Positions 1 to 8,750 of a DNA stretch of 64,000 nucleotides are shown piece by piece (within the stretch, counting starts at the first letter, position 1; each line of letters begins with the position of its first letter). The DNA is taken from contig JANQKG010000003.1 of NCBI GenBank assembly GCA_028281235.1, positions 1 through 64,000 of the forward strand, in the 5' to 3' direction. The notes below the pieces were generated by a model. That model made no database searches, had not been told where the DNA came from, and saw only the letters and a list, made by a program, of their open reading frames with translations. Source of the DNA: Afifellaceae bacterium. Lineage in GTDB: Bacteria > Pseudomonadota > Alphaproteobacteria > Rhizobiales > Afifellaceae. The translations under genes were made by a program, and so were the position numbers.

Positions 1-312
1 GGCGAGCCACGCGATGGCCGGCGCGGACCGGGCGTGTTGGGAAGGCGAACCGCACGCCGCTACCCCGCGACGCAGCCCATGCCACCACTCCACATCCCAC
101 CACGATCCGTTCCACATTCCCCCACGATCCGCGCTCCTTGTTTCTCTTCTCGCGGCTTTGTTGCGACTTGTGGAATTCATCCACTATGATAGATAGGCTT
201 TCAAATTTGCTCTTGGATGTCAATCGCTACTGACCAGGGACCGCGAGTCTGGTGCTAGAACAGACAACGGACTCAACAATCCGAAGCGGTCTTTGCGGAA
301 GACGGAGGGAAG
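1..312. other. No gene recognised; upstream region of the XRE-cupin regulator
   Basis: I see no convincing coding sequence in the first 312 bases. The short open frames here have rhizobial-type base composition but no recognisable protein features. The last 120 bases are more AT-rich (around 180-220), which suits a promoter, and a purine-rich ribosome binding site, GGAGGGAAG, lies immediately before the ATG at 313. The left edge of the window may cut a gene that I cannot see. Confidence 0.4.
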
Positions 313-1023
313 ATGGCGCGCAAGCGGAGTGATGCGGCCGGTAATGCAACCCCAACGGTAGCGTTTGACGCCACGAAAGAGGCGCCTGGTAGCTCGACGC
401 GAAGGGAAGAAAGCCTGACGGCCATACCGGGCGAACACACGCGCGGGCCGGGGGAGAAGCCGGTGCGCAAGCTCGGGGAACGTCTGCGCGCGCTTCGCAA
501 CGAACGGGGATGGACCCTCGACGAACTCTCCGAACGCTCAGGCGTGTCGCGTTCCACGCTGTCGAAGATCGAGCGCGCAGAAGCTTCTCCGACCTATGAC
601 GTCATCCAAAGACTCGCGCACGGCTTTCAGTTGGACGTTCCCGAATTCTTCGGTCCCGGCCCACGGCGTGCCAGCGCCACGGGCCGCCGAGCCGTCAGCC
701 GGGTGAGCGAGGAGCAGGTCCACGAAGGGCGCGGCTATCTCTATCGGCCGATCTGCGCGGAGCTTTCGACGAAAAAGATGATCCCGTTCCACGCGACGAT
801 CCTCGCTAAAACCCTTGAGGATGCCGGCGGTTATACCCGGCATGCGGGGGAAGAATGCCTCTATGTGTTGTCCGGCCAGGTCGAGTTTCATACCGAGCAC
901 TACGCTCCCGTCGTGCTCAATCCGGGCGACGCCATCTATATCGACAGCAAGATGGGCCATGCCTGCACATCGCTTGGCCCGAAGCCGGCCGAAGTTTTTT
1001 GGGTCACTGTAGACGAAGACTGA
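313..1023 (+). CDS. XRE-family transcriptional regulator with C-terminal cupin domain
   Basis: This is a 236-residue cytoplasmic DNA-binding regulator. Residues about 53-110 form a Cro/C1-type helix-turn-helix (LGERLRALRNERGWTLDEL, then SGVSRSTLSKIE). Residues about 140-236 form a single cupin barrel with the HAGEECLYVLSGQVEF strand pair and an NPGDAIYIDS turn. Proteins of this architecture usually sense a small metabolite in the cupin pocket and control a nearby amino acid or polyamine catabolic gene. The first 50 residues are a low-complexity, Arg/Thr-rich extension that is not part of either domain. The ATG is preceded by GGAGGGAAG. The next gene, an ornithine-cyclodeaminase-family enzyme, follows 64 bases later on the same strand and is its most likely target or operon partner. 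The ligand cannot be read from the sequence. Confidence 0.88.
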   Translation: MARKRSDAAGNATPTVAFDATKEAPGSSTRREESLTAIPGEHTRGPGEKPVRKLGERLRALRNERGWTLDELSERSGVSRSTLSKIERAEASPTYDVIQRLAHGFQLDVPEFFGPGPRRASATGRRAVSRVSEEQVHEGRGYLYRPICAELSTKKMIPFHATILAKTLEDAGGYTRHAGEECLYVLSGQVEFHTEHYAPVVLNPGDAIYIDSKMGHACTSLGPKPAEVFWVTVDED

Positions 1024-1087
1024 CGCACGCCCTCCCCGCCGCGCACCCAGGCCAGAGTCTCAGCAGAAGCAGGGCGCTAACGCCGAC

Positions 1088-2026
1088 ATGAGCATTCCTT
1101 TTGTTTCCGAAGCTGACGTCCTCAAGATACTCAATGTTGGTGAGCTTGTAGATGAGATCGAACAGGCGCTGATCGCCTTCTCATCCGGCCGGGCCGTCCA
1201 GCCGGTGCGCACGGCCGTGCCACTCGCCACCAAGAACGCCGTGATGTTCACCATGCCCGCGCGTTTCCGCATCGCCGGCATCAAGGTCGTTGCGCTTTGC
1301 CCGCAGAACGCTGCGCGCGACCTCTCCACGCACAATGCGGTCATCCTTGCATTTGATGCGGAGACCGGCGTGCCGCTTGCCGTCGTGGAAGCTGAGATGA
1401 TCACCAAGTTTCGCACGGCCGCTGCCTCGGCGGTCGCCACACGGTACCTGATCGCCGCCCAGCCCAAGAAGCTTGCCCTGATCGGCAGCGGCGTGCAGGC
1501 CGACAGCCACCATGCCGTTCTGACGCATATGTACGATTTCGAGGAAATCGCCGTGTGGAGTCGAAATCCTGTGCACGCGGAGGCGTTCGCGAACGCGCGT
1601 GGTTGTATTGCCGCGCCGTCGGCGGAAGCTGCGGTCACGGATGCGGATATCGTCGTCGTGGCGACTTTGAGCACCGAGCCGGTTCTGGCGGGGCGCTGGC
1701 TGAAGCCGGGCTCGCATGTCAATGCTGTCGGCGCGCCGCAGCCGCACTGGCGCGAGCTTGACGATGAGGTCATGCAGAACATCGTCGTCGTGGACTCCCG
1801 CGAGGCGGTCGCGAAGGAGTCCGGCGACGTGATCTCGTCCGGCTGCACGATCGCCGCAGAACTCGGCGAGGTGGCGGGCGGATCCTGTCGGATCGACCGG
1901 ACGCGAACGACGATCTTCAAGTCGGTCGGGATCGCAGTGGAGGATATCGTCGCAGCGGAATACGCCTTGCGGCGCCTCAAACTCCTCCCCGCGGAAACGC
2001 CGACCGCGCACGAGCCAGCGCTGTAA
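1088..2026 (+). CDS. Ornithine cyclodeaminase / mu-crystallin family protein (candidate lysine cyclodeaminase or ketimine reductase)
   Basis: The 312-residue product belongs to the NAD(P)-dependent ornithine cyclodeaminase/mu-crystallin family. It has the substrate-domain Lys near residue 67 (IAGIKVVAL), the TKFRTAAASAVATRYL helix (106-121), the Rossmann glycine loop GSGVQA (133-138), an HVNAVGA segment and a C-terminal KSVGIAVEDI motif. Length is normal for the family. Members convert ornithine to proline, lysine to pipecolate, or reduce cyclic imines such as piperideine-2-carboxylate. A complete pipecolate-to-crotonyl-CoA operon lies at 3066-11544, so a role in producing pipecolate from lysine or its cyclic imine is attractive; that is inference from context. 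An alanine-dehydrogenase or ornithine activity is possible too. The ATG lacks an obvious strong ribosome binding site. Confidence 0.85.
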   Translation: MSIPFVSEADVLKILNVGELVDEIEQALIAFSSGRAVQPVRTAVPLATKNAVMFTMPARFRIAGIKVVALCPQNAARDLSTHNAVILAFDAETGVPLAVVEAEMITKFRTAAASAVATRYLIAAQPKKLALIGSGVQADSHHAVLTHMYDFEEIAVWSRNPVHAEAFANARGCIAAPSAEAAVTDADIVVVATLSTEPVLAGRWLKPGSHVNAVGAPQPHWRELDDEVMQNIVVVDSREAVAKESGDVISSGCTIAAELGEVAGGSCRIDRTRTTIFKSVGIAVEDIVAAEYALRRLKLLPAETPTAHEPAL

Positions 2027-2053
2027 AGCGCGCGGTCGACGGGGCCCTCACCT

Positions 2054-2983
2054 TCAGCCGGCGGCTTGCGCCGCGGCCGTGGCTGCCGCGACCTGGCCGC
2101 TCAGCCAGTCGCGAAAGATGCCGAGCGGTTGCCGGCCCGCTTTGCCGGTCGGCCACACAAGATAATAGCTGCCGACGCTTTCCACGCGACCGCCCCAGGC
2201 GACGCGGACCTTGCCGCGGGCCAGGTCGCCCTCCACCAGATAGGTTGGAAGCAGCGCCACACCGAGGCCGTAGATCACCGCCTGCGCCATGGTGGAGAAC
2301 TGGTCGAACAACATGCCCGCGGGCCGGGCGACTTCGCTGCCCTGAGTGCTGAACCATCGTTCCCAGGCATCGGGGCGGGTCTCCAGATGAAGCAGCGGGT
2401 AGCGTAGCAGGTCGGTCGGCTCCTTCACTTCGCCGTGCAACAGGTCGGGCGCGCACACCGGCACGACCTGCTCGGGCATGATCGGCAGATAATCCACTCC
2501 GAGCCAGTCGCGCTCGCCGAAGTGGATGGCGGCGTCGAAGGGTTCCGACGCGAAGTCGAAGGGCTGCAGACGCGTGCTGAGGTTGATGGTCACCTCCGGA
2601 TGATCGCGGGCAAACAGGCTGAGCCGCGGGGCAAGCCAATGCATGCCGAAGGCAGGAAGGATCGCCAGATCGAGGCTCCCGCCGGTTGGACTGGCCTTTA
2701 GCTTCAGAGATGCCCGCGCCAGCTGCCCCAGGATATCGCGAACCTGCCCGACATAATCGAGAGCCGCCGGCGTGAGATGAAGGCGCTGCTTCTCGCGAAC
2801 GATCAGTTCCACCTCCAGGTGGTCCTCAATCGCCTTCAGCTGCCGGCTTACCGCGCTTTGGGTGACCGACAGCTCCTGCGCGGCCGCCGACGCGCTGCCG
2901 AGCCTTTCCACGGCTTCCAGCGCGCGCAGCGAGCCGATCGAGGGCAGGAAGCGACGAGGCGATATCATATGCGTTCTTCTCAT
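2054..2983 (-). CDS. LysR-family transcriptional regulator, GcvA-like
   Basis: This 309-residue protein has the LysR winged helix-turn-helix at residues about 13-75 (SLRALEAVERLGSASAAAQE, then SVTQSAVSRQLKAIE) followed by a periplasmic-binding-protein-like effector domain from about 95. The wording of the HTH and the effector start (LDLAILPAFGMHWLAPRL) is typical of the GcvA subgroup. It is transcribed divergently from the aminotransferase gene at 3066 across an approximately 80-bp gap, the usual geometry for a LysR activator controlling the neighbouring operon and itself. The target is therefore probably the lysine/pipecolate operon 3066-11544. A second in-frame ATG lies at 2968, so the true N-terminus may be five residues shorter. 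Confidence 0.92.
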   Translation of the reverse strand: MRRTHMISPRRFLPSIGSLRALEAVERLGSASAAAQELSVTQSAVSRQLKAIEDHLEVELIVREKQRLHLTPAALDYVGQVRDILGQLARASLKLKASPTGGSLDLAILPAFGMHWLAPRLSLFARDHPEVTINLSTRLQPFDFASEPFDAAIHFGERDWLGVDYLPIMPEQVVPVCAPDLLHGEVKEPTDLLRYPLLHLETRPDAWERWFSTQGSEVARPAGMLFDQFSTMAQAVIYGLGVALLPTYLVEGDLARGKVRVAWGGRVESVGSYYLVWPTGKAGRQPLGIFRDWLSGQVAAATAAAQAAG

Positions 2984-3065
2984 GAGGTCAGGAGATTTTT
3001 TTGGTATCGCATGCCGCCAGGTTACGCAATTCTGGACACATTTGATATTGCAGAGAAGACAGGCA

Positions 3066-4268
3066 ATGACTCAAGCGCATATCTGTTTCTCTCGATCCCG
3101 GCGAACAGCCTCTCTCGGGCTGTCGGAGATTGTCGTGATCTCAGAGACGGCGGCGCGCCGGCGCGCCGAGGGATGCGACATCATCGCGCTGAGCACCGGC
3201 GAACCCGATTTCCCAACGCCGGACCATGTGATCGCGGCCGCTCATGCAGCCGCCCTGGCCGGGCAGACACGCTATCCGCCAACCGCAGGTCTACCGCAAT
3301 TGCGCGCAGCGATCGCCGACCGCGCGGGCGACGGCATGGAACCGGCCAATGTGATCGTCTCCACCGGCGCCAAGCAGGTCATATTCAATGCCTTCCTGGC
3401 GTCGCTCGATCCCGGCGACGAAGTCATTCTCGCCGCGCCCTCATGGTCCAGCTATCGCGACATGGTCACGATCGCGGACGCCTCCCCCGTGGAGCTGCCC
3501 TGTCCGATGATCACGGGCTTCAAGCTCACTCCGCAGCAGCTGGAAAAGGCGATTACGCCGCGGACGCGTTGGCTGCTGCTCAACTCGCCGTCCAATCCGA
3601 GCGGCGCCGTCTACACGGCCGAGGAATTCCACGCTCTCGCCGAAGTTCTCCGGCGTTATCCACAGATACGGATCGTGTCCGACGAGATCTACGAGCATCT
3701 AAGCTTCGAAACGTTTGCTTCCTTTCGCGACGCCGCGCCTGATCTGGCGGAGCGAACGCTGACGGTGAACGGCGTCTCCAAAGCCTATTCGATGACCGGC
3801 TGGCGCATCGGCTGGGGCATCGGGTCGACCGATCTCATCGGTGCGATGCTCGCGGTCCAGGGACAGTCGACCTCGGGTGCGTGCTCCATTGCCCAGGCGG
3901 CTGCGCTGGCCGCCCTTACGGGAGGCCAGGACCTCCTCGCCCACCGCGCGGTCATCCTGCGCGAACGCCGTGATCGAACCGTCGGCCGGCTCGACGCTCT
4001 CAACGGCATCGTCTGCCCTGCGCCGCAGGGCGCCTTCTACGTCTTTCCGTCCTGCGCCGGCGTGCTCAGCCGGCGCAATTCGGACGGGGAGCCGATCGGT
4101 GACGACGCCGCGTTCTGCCGCCACCTCCTCGACAATGCGGGCGTGGCAATCGTCCCGGGCCGGCCCTTCGGCATGCCGGGCCATTTCCGCCTTTCCTTCG
4201 CGTGCAGCGACGTGGAACTCGACGAGGGATTAAGCCGCATCGAAAAAGCCGTCGCCGGCTTGAACTGA
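3066..4268 (+). CDS. Class I/II PLP-dependent aminotransferase (candidate 2-aminoadipate aminotransferase)
   Basis: The 400-residue product is a fold-type I aminotransferase of the aspartate aminotransferase superfamily. Visible marks are [13 protein letters not shown] near the N-terminus, the PSNPSGAVY substrate-binding loop, the VSDEIYEHL stretch with the cofactor Asp and Tyr, the PLP lysine in [15 protein letters not shown], and the C-terminal substrate Arg in GHFRLSFA. I chose the ATG at 3066 because the frame upstream runs through the divergent promoter region and the domain begins directly after it. It is the first gene of an operon whose other members are glutaryl-CoA dehydrogenase, an E1-type decarboxylase, and AmaB- and AmaA-like enzymes. 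Transamination of 2-aminoadipate to 2-oxoadipate is the step that would link them; specificity is inferred. Confidence 0.88.
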   Translation: MTQAHICFSRSRRTASLGLSEIVVISETAARRRAEGCDIIALSTGEPDFPTPDHVIAAAHAAALAGQTRYPPTAGLPQLRAAIADRAGDGMEPANVIVSTGAKQVIFNAFLASLDPGDEVILAAPSWSSYRDMVTIADASPVELPCPMITGFKLTPQQLEKAITPRTRWLLLNSPSNPSGAVYTAEEFHALAEVLRRYPQIRIVSDEIYEHLSFETFASFRDAAPDLAERTLTVNGVSKAYSMTGWRIGWGIGSTDLIGAMLAVQGQSTSGACSIAQAAALAALTGGQDLLAHRAVILRERRDRTVGRLDALNGIVCPAPQGAFYVFPSCAGVLSRRNSDGEPIGDDAAFCRHLLDNAGVAIVPGRPFGMPGHFRLSFACSDVELDEGLSRIEKAVAGLN

Positions 4269-4282
4269 GGAGGCGAGACCGC

Positions 4283-5506
4283 GTGAGTCAGCAGGCGCTT
4301 TCGCATAATGCGGCCGATGCACCCGACCTTTCGGCGTTCGACTGGAGCGACCCGTTCCGCCTGGAGGGGCAGCTCAGCACAGATGAGCGGATGATGCGGG
4401 ACGCGGCGAACAGCTTCGCAACGGAACGCCTGGTCCCGCGTGTCATTGCGGCCTATCGCGACGAGAGTGTCGAACCAGAGATCTTCGCGGAGATGGGCGA
4501 AATGGGTCTCTTGGGCGTGACCGTGCCGGAAGAGTACGGCGGCCTCGGCGGCTCCTACGTGACCTACGGATTGGTGGCGCGCGAGATAGAGCGCGTGGAT
4601 TCCGGATATCGCAGCATGATGAGCGTGCAATCGAGCCTCGTCTCGTATCCGATCTACGCCTACGGTTCGCAAGAGCAGCGCAAGAAGTACCTGCCGAAAT
4701 TGGCGAGCGGCGCGTGGATTGGGTGCTTTGGCCTGACGGAGCCGGATGCCGGCTCCGATCCCGCCGGAATGAAGACCGTCGCCCACAAGACGGCGGACGG
4801 ATACCTGCTGAACGGCTCGAAGACGTGGATATCGAACAGCCCGATCGCCGATGTCTTCGTCGTCTGGGCGAAGTCGGAGGCGCATGGCGGGAAGATCCGC
4901 GGTTTCGTTCTCGACAAGGGGATGAATGCCCTCTCCGCCCCGAAGATCGGCGGCAAACTTTCCCTGCGGACATCGGTGACCGGCGAGATCGTGATGCAGG
5001 ACGTAGCGGTCGGTGAGGAAGCGCTGCTGCCCGGCGTGGAAGGCCTGAAGGGACCGTTCGGGTGCCTCAACCGTGCGCGCTACGGAATCAGCTGGGGTGC
5101 CATGGGAGCGGCCGAGTTCTGCTGGCATGCTGCGCGGGCGTATGGGCTGACGCGCAGGCAATTCAACCGACCGATCGCGCAGACGCAGCTTTATCAGAAG
5201 AAGCTGGCTGACATGATGACGGAAATCGCCCTCGGGCTGCAGGCGTCGCTGCGCGTCGGCCGACTGATGGACGAAGGCCAGGCCGCGCCCGAAATGATCT
5301 CCATCGTCAAACGCAACAATTGCGGCAAGGCACTGGATGTCGCTCGGCTGGCACGCGACATGCACGGCGGCAACGGCATCCAGGAGGAGTACCACGTCAT
5401 GCGCCACGCACAGAACCTGGAGACGGTCAATACCTATGAAGGCACGCACGACGTGCACGCGCTGATCCTCGGCCGCGCGCAAACCGGCCTTCAGGCATTC
5501 TTCTGA
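4283..5506 (+). CDS. gcdH: Glutaryl-CoA dehydrogenase
   Basis: The 407-residue flavoprotein oxidatively decarboxylates glutaryl-CoA to crotonyl-CoA and CO2, passing electrons to ETF. It has the acyl-CoA dehydrogenase fold, and its details match the glutaryl-specific branch: [15 protein letters not shown] carries the Arg that binds the terminal carboxylate, [17 protein letters not shown] is the flavin/substrate segment, and [17 protein letters not shown] carries the catalytic Glu. I place the start at the GTG at 4283, 14 bases after the aminotransferase stop, because a strong GAGGAGG lies just upstream; the frame is open further upstream but overlaps the aminotransferase gene. It sits between the aminotransferase and the E1 gene, which fits the lower part of lysine, tryptophan or aminoadipate breakdown. 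Confidence 0.95.
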   Translation: MSQQALSHNAADAPDLSAFDWSDPFRLEGQLSTDERMMRDAANSFATERLVPRVIAAYRDESVEPEIFAEMGEMGLLGVTVPEEYGGLGGSYVTYGLVAREIERVDSGYRSMMSVQSSLVSYPIYAYGSQEQRKKYLPKLASGAWIGCFGLTEPDAGSDPAGMKTVAHKTADGYLLNGSKTWISNSPIADVFVVWAKSEAHGGKIRGFVLDKGMNALSAPKIGGKLSLRTSVTGEIVMQDVAVGEEALLPGVEGLKGPFGCLNRARYGISWGAMGAAEFCWHAARAYGLTRRQFNRPIAQTQLYQKKLADMMTEIALGLQASLRVGRLMDEGQAAPEMISIVKRNNCGKALDVARLARDMHGGNGIQEEYHVMRHAQNLETVNTYEGTHDVHALILGRAQTGLQAFF

Positions 5507-5516
5507 GACGGCAGCG

Positions 5517-7709
5517 ATGGATCGCGCCGGTATCGTCCACGAGAACCTGCTGCGCCGGATCGCCGAGCGGAACTTTCCCGAAGGCCGCGATCCGTCCGGC
5601 CCTCTCGACGCGGTGTCCGCCGTGGCCATCTACCGTGCCGGCTGCCTCTCGCGCGCGCTCGATCTCGTCAGCCGCTCCATGCAGCGTGCCGGACAAGGCT
5701 ATTACACAATCGGCTCCTCCGGGCATGAAGGCATGGCTGCCGTCGCGGCGGCGCTGAAGCCCATCGACCCGGCCTTCCTGCATTATCGCGACGCGGCTTT
5801 CCAGATCGCACGCGCAGCACAGGTGCCCGGCCAGTCCGCCGCCTGGGACATGCTTCTTTCCTTCGCCGCTTCGTCGGAGGATCCGATTTCCGGCGGGCGC
5901 CACAAAGTGCTCGGCTCCAAGGCGCTTAACATCGTGCCGCAGACCTCCACCATCGCAAGCCACCTGCCGAAGACGGTTGGCGTCGCCTATTCGCTAGGGC
6001 TGGCGCGGCGACATCCACCCGAGCATCGTGTTCTGCAAGACGAGGCCATCGTGGTCTGCTCGTTCGGCGATGCGTCCGTGAACCACTCAACCGCGCAGGG
6101 CGCCTTCAATGCGGCCGGCTGGACATCCTACCAGTCGGTACCGCTGCCGCTGCTGTTCGTCTGCGAGGACAACGGGATCGGCATCTCGACGAAGACGCCG
6201 AAGGGATGGATCGCGGCCGGCTTCATGAATCGGCCGGGGCTGAAATATTTCGCCTGCGACGGGCTCGACATCTACGAGACCTTCGAAGTGACCGCGCGCG
6301 CGGCCGCTTATGTGCGCAGCAGACGAAAGCCGGCCTTCCTCCACATCCGGACCGTAAGGCTCTATGGCCATGCCGGCGCGGACGTGCCGACCGCCTATCT
6401 CGGCCGCAAAGAGGTCGAAGCGGAGGAAGCAAACGATCCGCTTCTGCACACAGCGCGTCTTCTCGATAGAGCCGGCGCGCTGCCGCCGCAACGAGCCCTG
6501 TCGATCTACCGGGAGACATACGCCCGCGCTTCGCGGATATCGGAGGAAGCGACGACCCGTCCGCGGCTGAAGAATGCCGCGGACGTGATGGCAAGCATCA
6601 TTCCGCCGAAGCGCCAATGCCGGCTTGTCAACGGACCATCCGTCGAGACGCGCCGCTCAGCCTTTGAGAGCGAACTGCAGTCGATGGATGAGCCACAACC
6701 CATGGCGCGGCTCATCAGCTGGGCTCTAACCGACCTGATGCTGCAGCATCGCGAAATCGTGCTAATGGGCGAGGATATCGGGCGCAAGGGTGGCGTCTAC
6801 GGAGTCACGAAGAAGCTGCGCGACCGGTTCGGGCCGGACCGCGTTATCGATACGCTGCTCGACGAGCAGTCGATCCTGGGCCTGGGGATCGGCCTCGCCC
6901 ATAACGGTTTCATTGCCATTCCCGAGATCCAGTTCCTGGCCTATTTGCATAATGCGGAGGATCAGATCCGCGGCGAGGCGGCGACCCTGCCGTTTTTCTC
7001 CGATGGGCAGTACGCCAACCCGATGGTGGTTCGCATCGCCGGGCTTGGCTATCAGCGCGGTTTCGGCGGCCACTTCCACAACGACAACTCCGTCTCCGTC
7101 CTGCGGGATGTTCCGGGCCTGATTCTTGCCTGTCCGTCTACGGGCGCCGCTGCGGCAATGATGCTGCGCGAATGCGTGCGACTGGCGCGCGAAGAGCAAC
7201 GACTGATCGTCTTCCTGGAGCCGATCGCACTCTACGCAACACGCGACCTGCATGACGAGAAGGACGGCTTGTGGATGGACCGCTACCCCTTGCCGGGCGA
7301 GACGATACGCCTTGGTGACGTCGGCGTGCACGGCTCCGGAACGGATATCGCGATCGTCACCTACGGCAACGGCCACTACCTGTCGCGACAGGCGGCGAAG
7401 GTGCTTCTGGAGCAGCACGGCATCGATGTGCGGGTCGTCGACATGCAATGGCTGGCGCCGCTGCCGGAGACCGGCCTGCTCGACGCGGTGGCCGACTGCG
7501 AGCGGGTGCTGATCGTCGATGAGTGCCGCCGGACCGGCGGTCAGGCCGAGGCGCTGATGGCATTGTTCGCGGAGCGCGGGCAGAAGCCCTTCGCCCGTGT
7601 GGCAGCCGAAGACAGCTTCATCGCAACCGGGCCGGCCTATGCAGCGACGCTGCCGTCGGTAGAGGGCATCGTGGCGGCGGCACGCGACCTGAGGCGTCAG
7701 AACCGATGA
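5517..7709 (+). CDS. Fused alpha-beta ThDP-dependent 2-oxoacid dehydrogenase E1 (candidate 2-oxoadipate dehydrogenase E1)
   Basis: The 730-residue protein joins both E1 subunits of a branched-chain/pyruvate-type 2-oxoacid dehydrogenase in one chain. Residues about 40-375 are the alpha part, with the ThDP/Mg motif GDASVNHSTAQGAFNAAGW and a following CEDNGIGIST that supplies the metal-ligand Asn. Residues about 400-730 are the beta part (ALTDLMLQHREIVLMGEDIG, then a transketolase-type pyrimidine-binding domain and the C-terminal VDECRRTGGQAEAL domain). It follows gcdH by 10 bases and overlaps the next gene. In this operon the missing step is 2-oxoadipate to glutaryl-CoA, and this is the only enzyme that could decarboxylate the oxoacid. 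No lipoyl-bearing E2 or E3 gene is present, so these must be borrowed from elsewhere or replaced. The substrate is inferred. Confidence 0.85.
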   Translation: MDRAGIVHENLLRRIAERNFPEGRDPSGPLDAVSAVAIYRAGCLSRALDLVSRSMQRAGQGYYTIGSSGHEGMAAVAAALKPIDPAFLHYRDAAFQIARAAQVPGQSAAWDMLLSFAASSEDPISGGRHKVLGSKALNIVPQTSTIASHLPKTVGVAYSLGLARRHPPEHRVLQDEAIVVCSFGDASVNHSTAQGAFNAAGWTSYQSVPLPLLFVCEDNGIGISTKTPKGWIAAGFMNRPGLKYFACDGLDIYETFEVTARAAAYVRSRRKPAFLHIRTVRLYGHAGADVPTAYLGRKEVEAEEANDPLLHTARLLDRAGALPPQRALSIYRETYARASRISEEATTRPRLKNAADVMASIIPPKRQCRLVNGPSVETRRSAFESELQSMDEPQPMARLISWALTDLMLQHREIVLMGEDIGRKGGVYGVTKKLRDRFGPDRVIDTLLDEQSILGLGIGLAHNGFIAIPEIQFLAYLHNAEDQIRGEAATLPFFSDGQYANPMVVRIAGLGYQRGFGGHFHNDNSVSVLRDVPGLILACPSTGAAAAMMLRECVRLAREEQRLIVFLEPIALYATRDLHDEKDGLWMDRYPLPGETIRLGDVGVHGSGTDIAIVTYGNGHYLSRQAAKVLLEQHGIDVRVVDMQWLAPLPETGLLDAVADCERVLIVDECRRTGGQAEALMALFAERGQKPFARVAAEDSFIATGPAYAATLPSVEGIVAAARDLRRQNR

Positions 7710-8737
7710 AAACGGCTGTCGTTATCTGCCCGGGGCGCGGAACCTACACGAAGAGCGAGCTCGGCTATCTCTCCCGCCACCATGCCAAAAAGACGGCGCT
7801 GCTTCGCCGGTTCGACGCGGAACGCGCGAGGCTCGGGCAGGAGACGCTGGCTGAACTCGATGGCGCAAACGCCTTTTCGGTCGCCCGTCACACGCGCGGC
7901 GACAACGCCGCGGCCTTGATCTACGCGGTAACGCTCGCCGATCTTCAGTCGATCGACCTGCAGAGCATGGAGATCGTTGCCGTGACCGGCAACTCCATGG
8001 GCTGGTACTCCGCGCTCGCCTGTGCCGGATCGCTCTCGGCAGACCACGGCTTCCGCCTAGCCAATACGATGGGAACGTTGCTGCACGAAGCGATGATCGG
8101 CGGACAAACACTTTATCCCTTCGTTGACGAAGACTGGCGGCCGGCGCCTGACCGCAAGAGCGAATTGCTGAGCGAGGTCGACCATATCGCCGGCCGCGCG
8201 GATCATGAGCTGAGCCTGTCGATCGATCTTGGCGGCATGCTCGTCCTGGCAGGCAATGAGGCGGGCCTCAGTGCATTCGAGCAATCGGTGCCGCCGCTGC
8301 AGAACCGATTCCCCATGCGGCTTGCCAACCACGCCGCATTCCATTCGCCGCTGCAAGCGCCGATCGCGGCTGCCGGCCACAGCCGGTTTCGGGGCGACCT
8401 GCTCGGTCAGCCTGCGCTTCCACTGATCGACGGGCGCGGCGTGATCTGGTGGCCTGACGCCACGGATACCGAGGCGTTGCTCGACTACACGCTCGGCCAC
8501 CAGGTAACCAAGCCTTACGACTTCACGCACGCCATTGCGATCGCAGCCCACGAATTCGCCCCCGACATCTTCATCGTGACGGGTCCGGGGACGACGCTGG
8601 GCGGCACCGTCGCGCAATCGCTCATCCTGTGTGGCTGGAGAGGCATGGGCTCGAAGGCGGATTTCCAGTCGGTGCAAGAACGCGCTCCGTTGCTGGTCTC
8701 CATGGGCATGGACGACCAAAGGGCGACGGTGACCTGA
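7706..8737 (+). CDS. FabD-like acyltransferase (malonyl-CoA:ACP transacylase fold), role unknown
   Basis: The 343-residue product shows the acyltransferase fold of malonyl-CoA:ACP transacylases: an N-terminal VVICPGRGTY in place of the usual FPGQGSQ, the nucleophile elbow GNSMGWYSA with its Ser, and NHAAFHSPL with the catalytic His. The family usually carries an Arg that binds the malonyl carboxylate; I cannot place it with certainty. I use the ATG at 7706, which overlaps the E1 stop as ATGA, implying translational coupling. There is no acyl carrier protein or other fatty-acid or polyketide gene nearby. Its place between an orphan E1 and AmaB suggests a role with acyl groups of the lysine pathway, for example handling a glutaryl moiety. 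That idea is speculative. Confidence 0.7.
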   Translation: MKTAVVICPGRGTYTKSELGYLSRHHAKKTALLRRFDAERARLGQETLAELDGANAFSVARHTRGDNAAALIYAVTLADLQSIDLQSMEIVAVTGNSMGWYSALACAGSLSADHGFRLANTMGTLLHEAMIGGQTLYPFVDEDWRPAPDRKSELLSEVDHIAGRADHELSLSIDLGGMLVLAGNEAGLSAFEQSVPPLQNRFPMRLANHAAFHSPLQAPIAAAGHSRFRGDLLGQPALPLIDGRGVIWWPDATDTEALLDYTLGHQVTKPYDFTHAIAIAAHEFAPDIFIVTGPGTTLGGTVAQSLILCGWRGMGSKADFQSVQERAPLLVSMGMDDQRATVT

Positions 8738-8750
8738 GTATAGGACGGAG

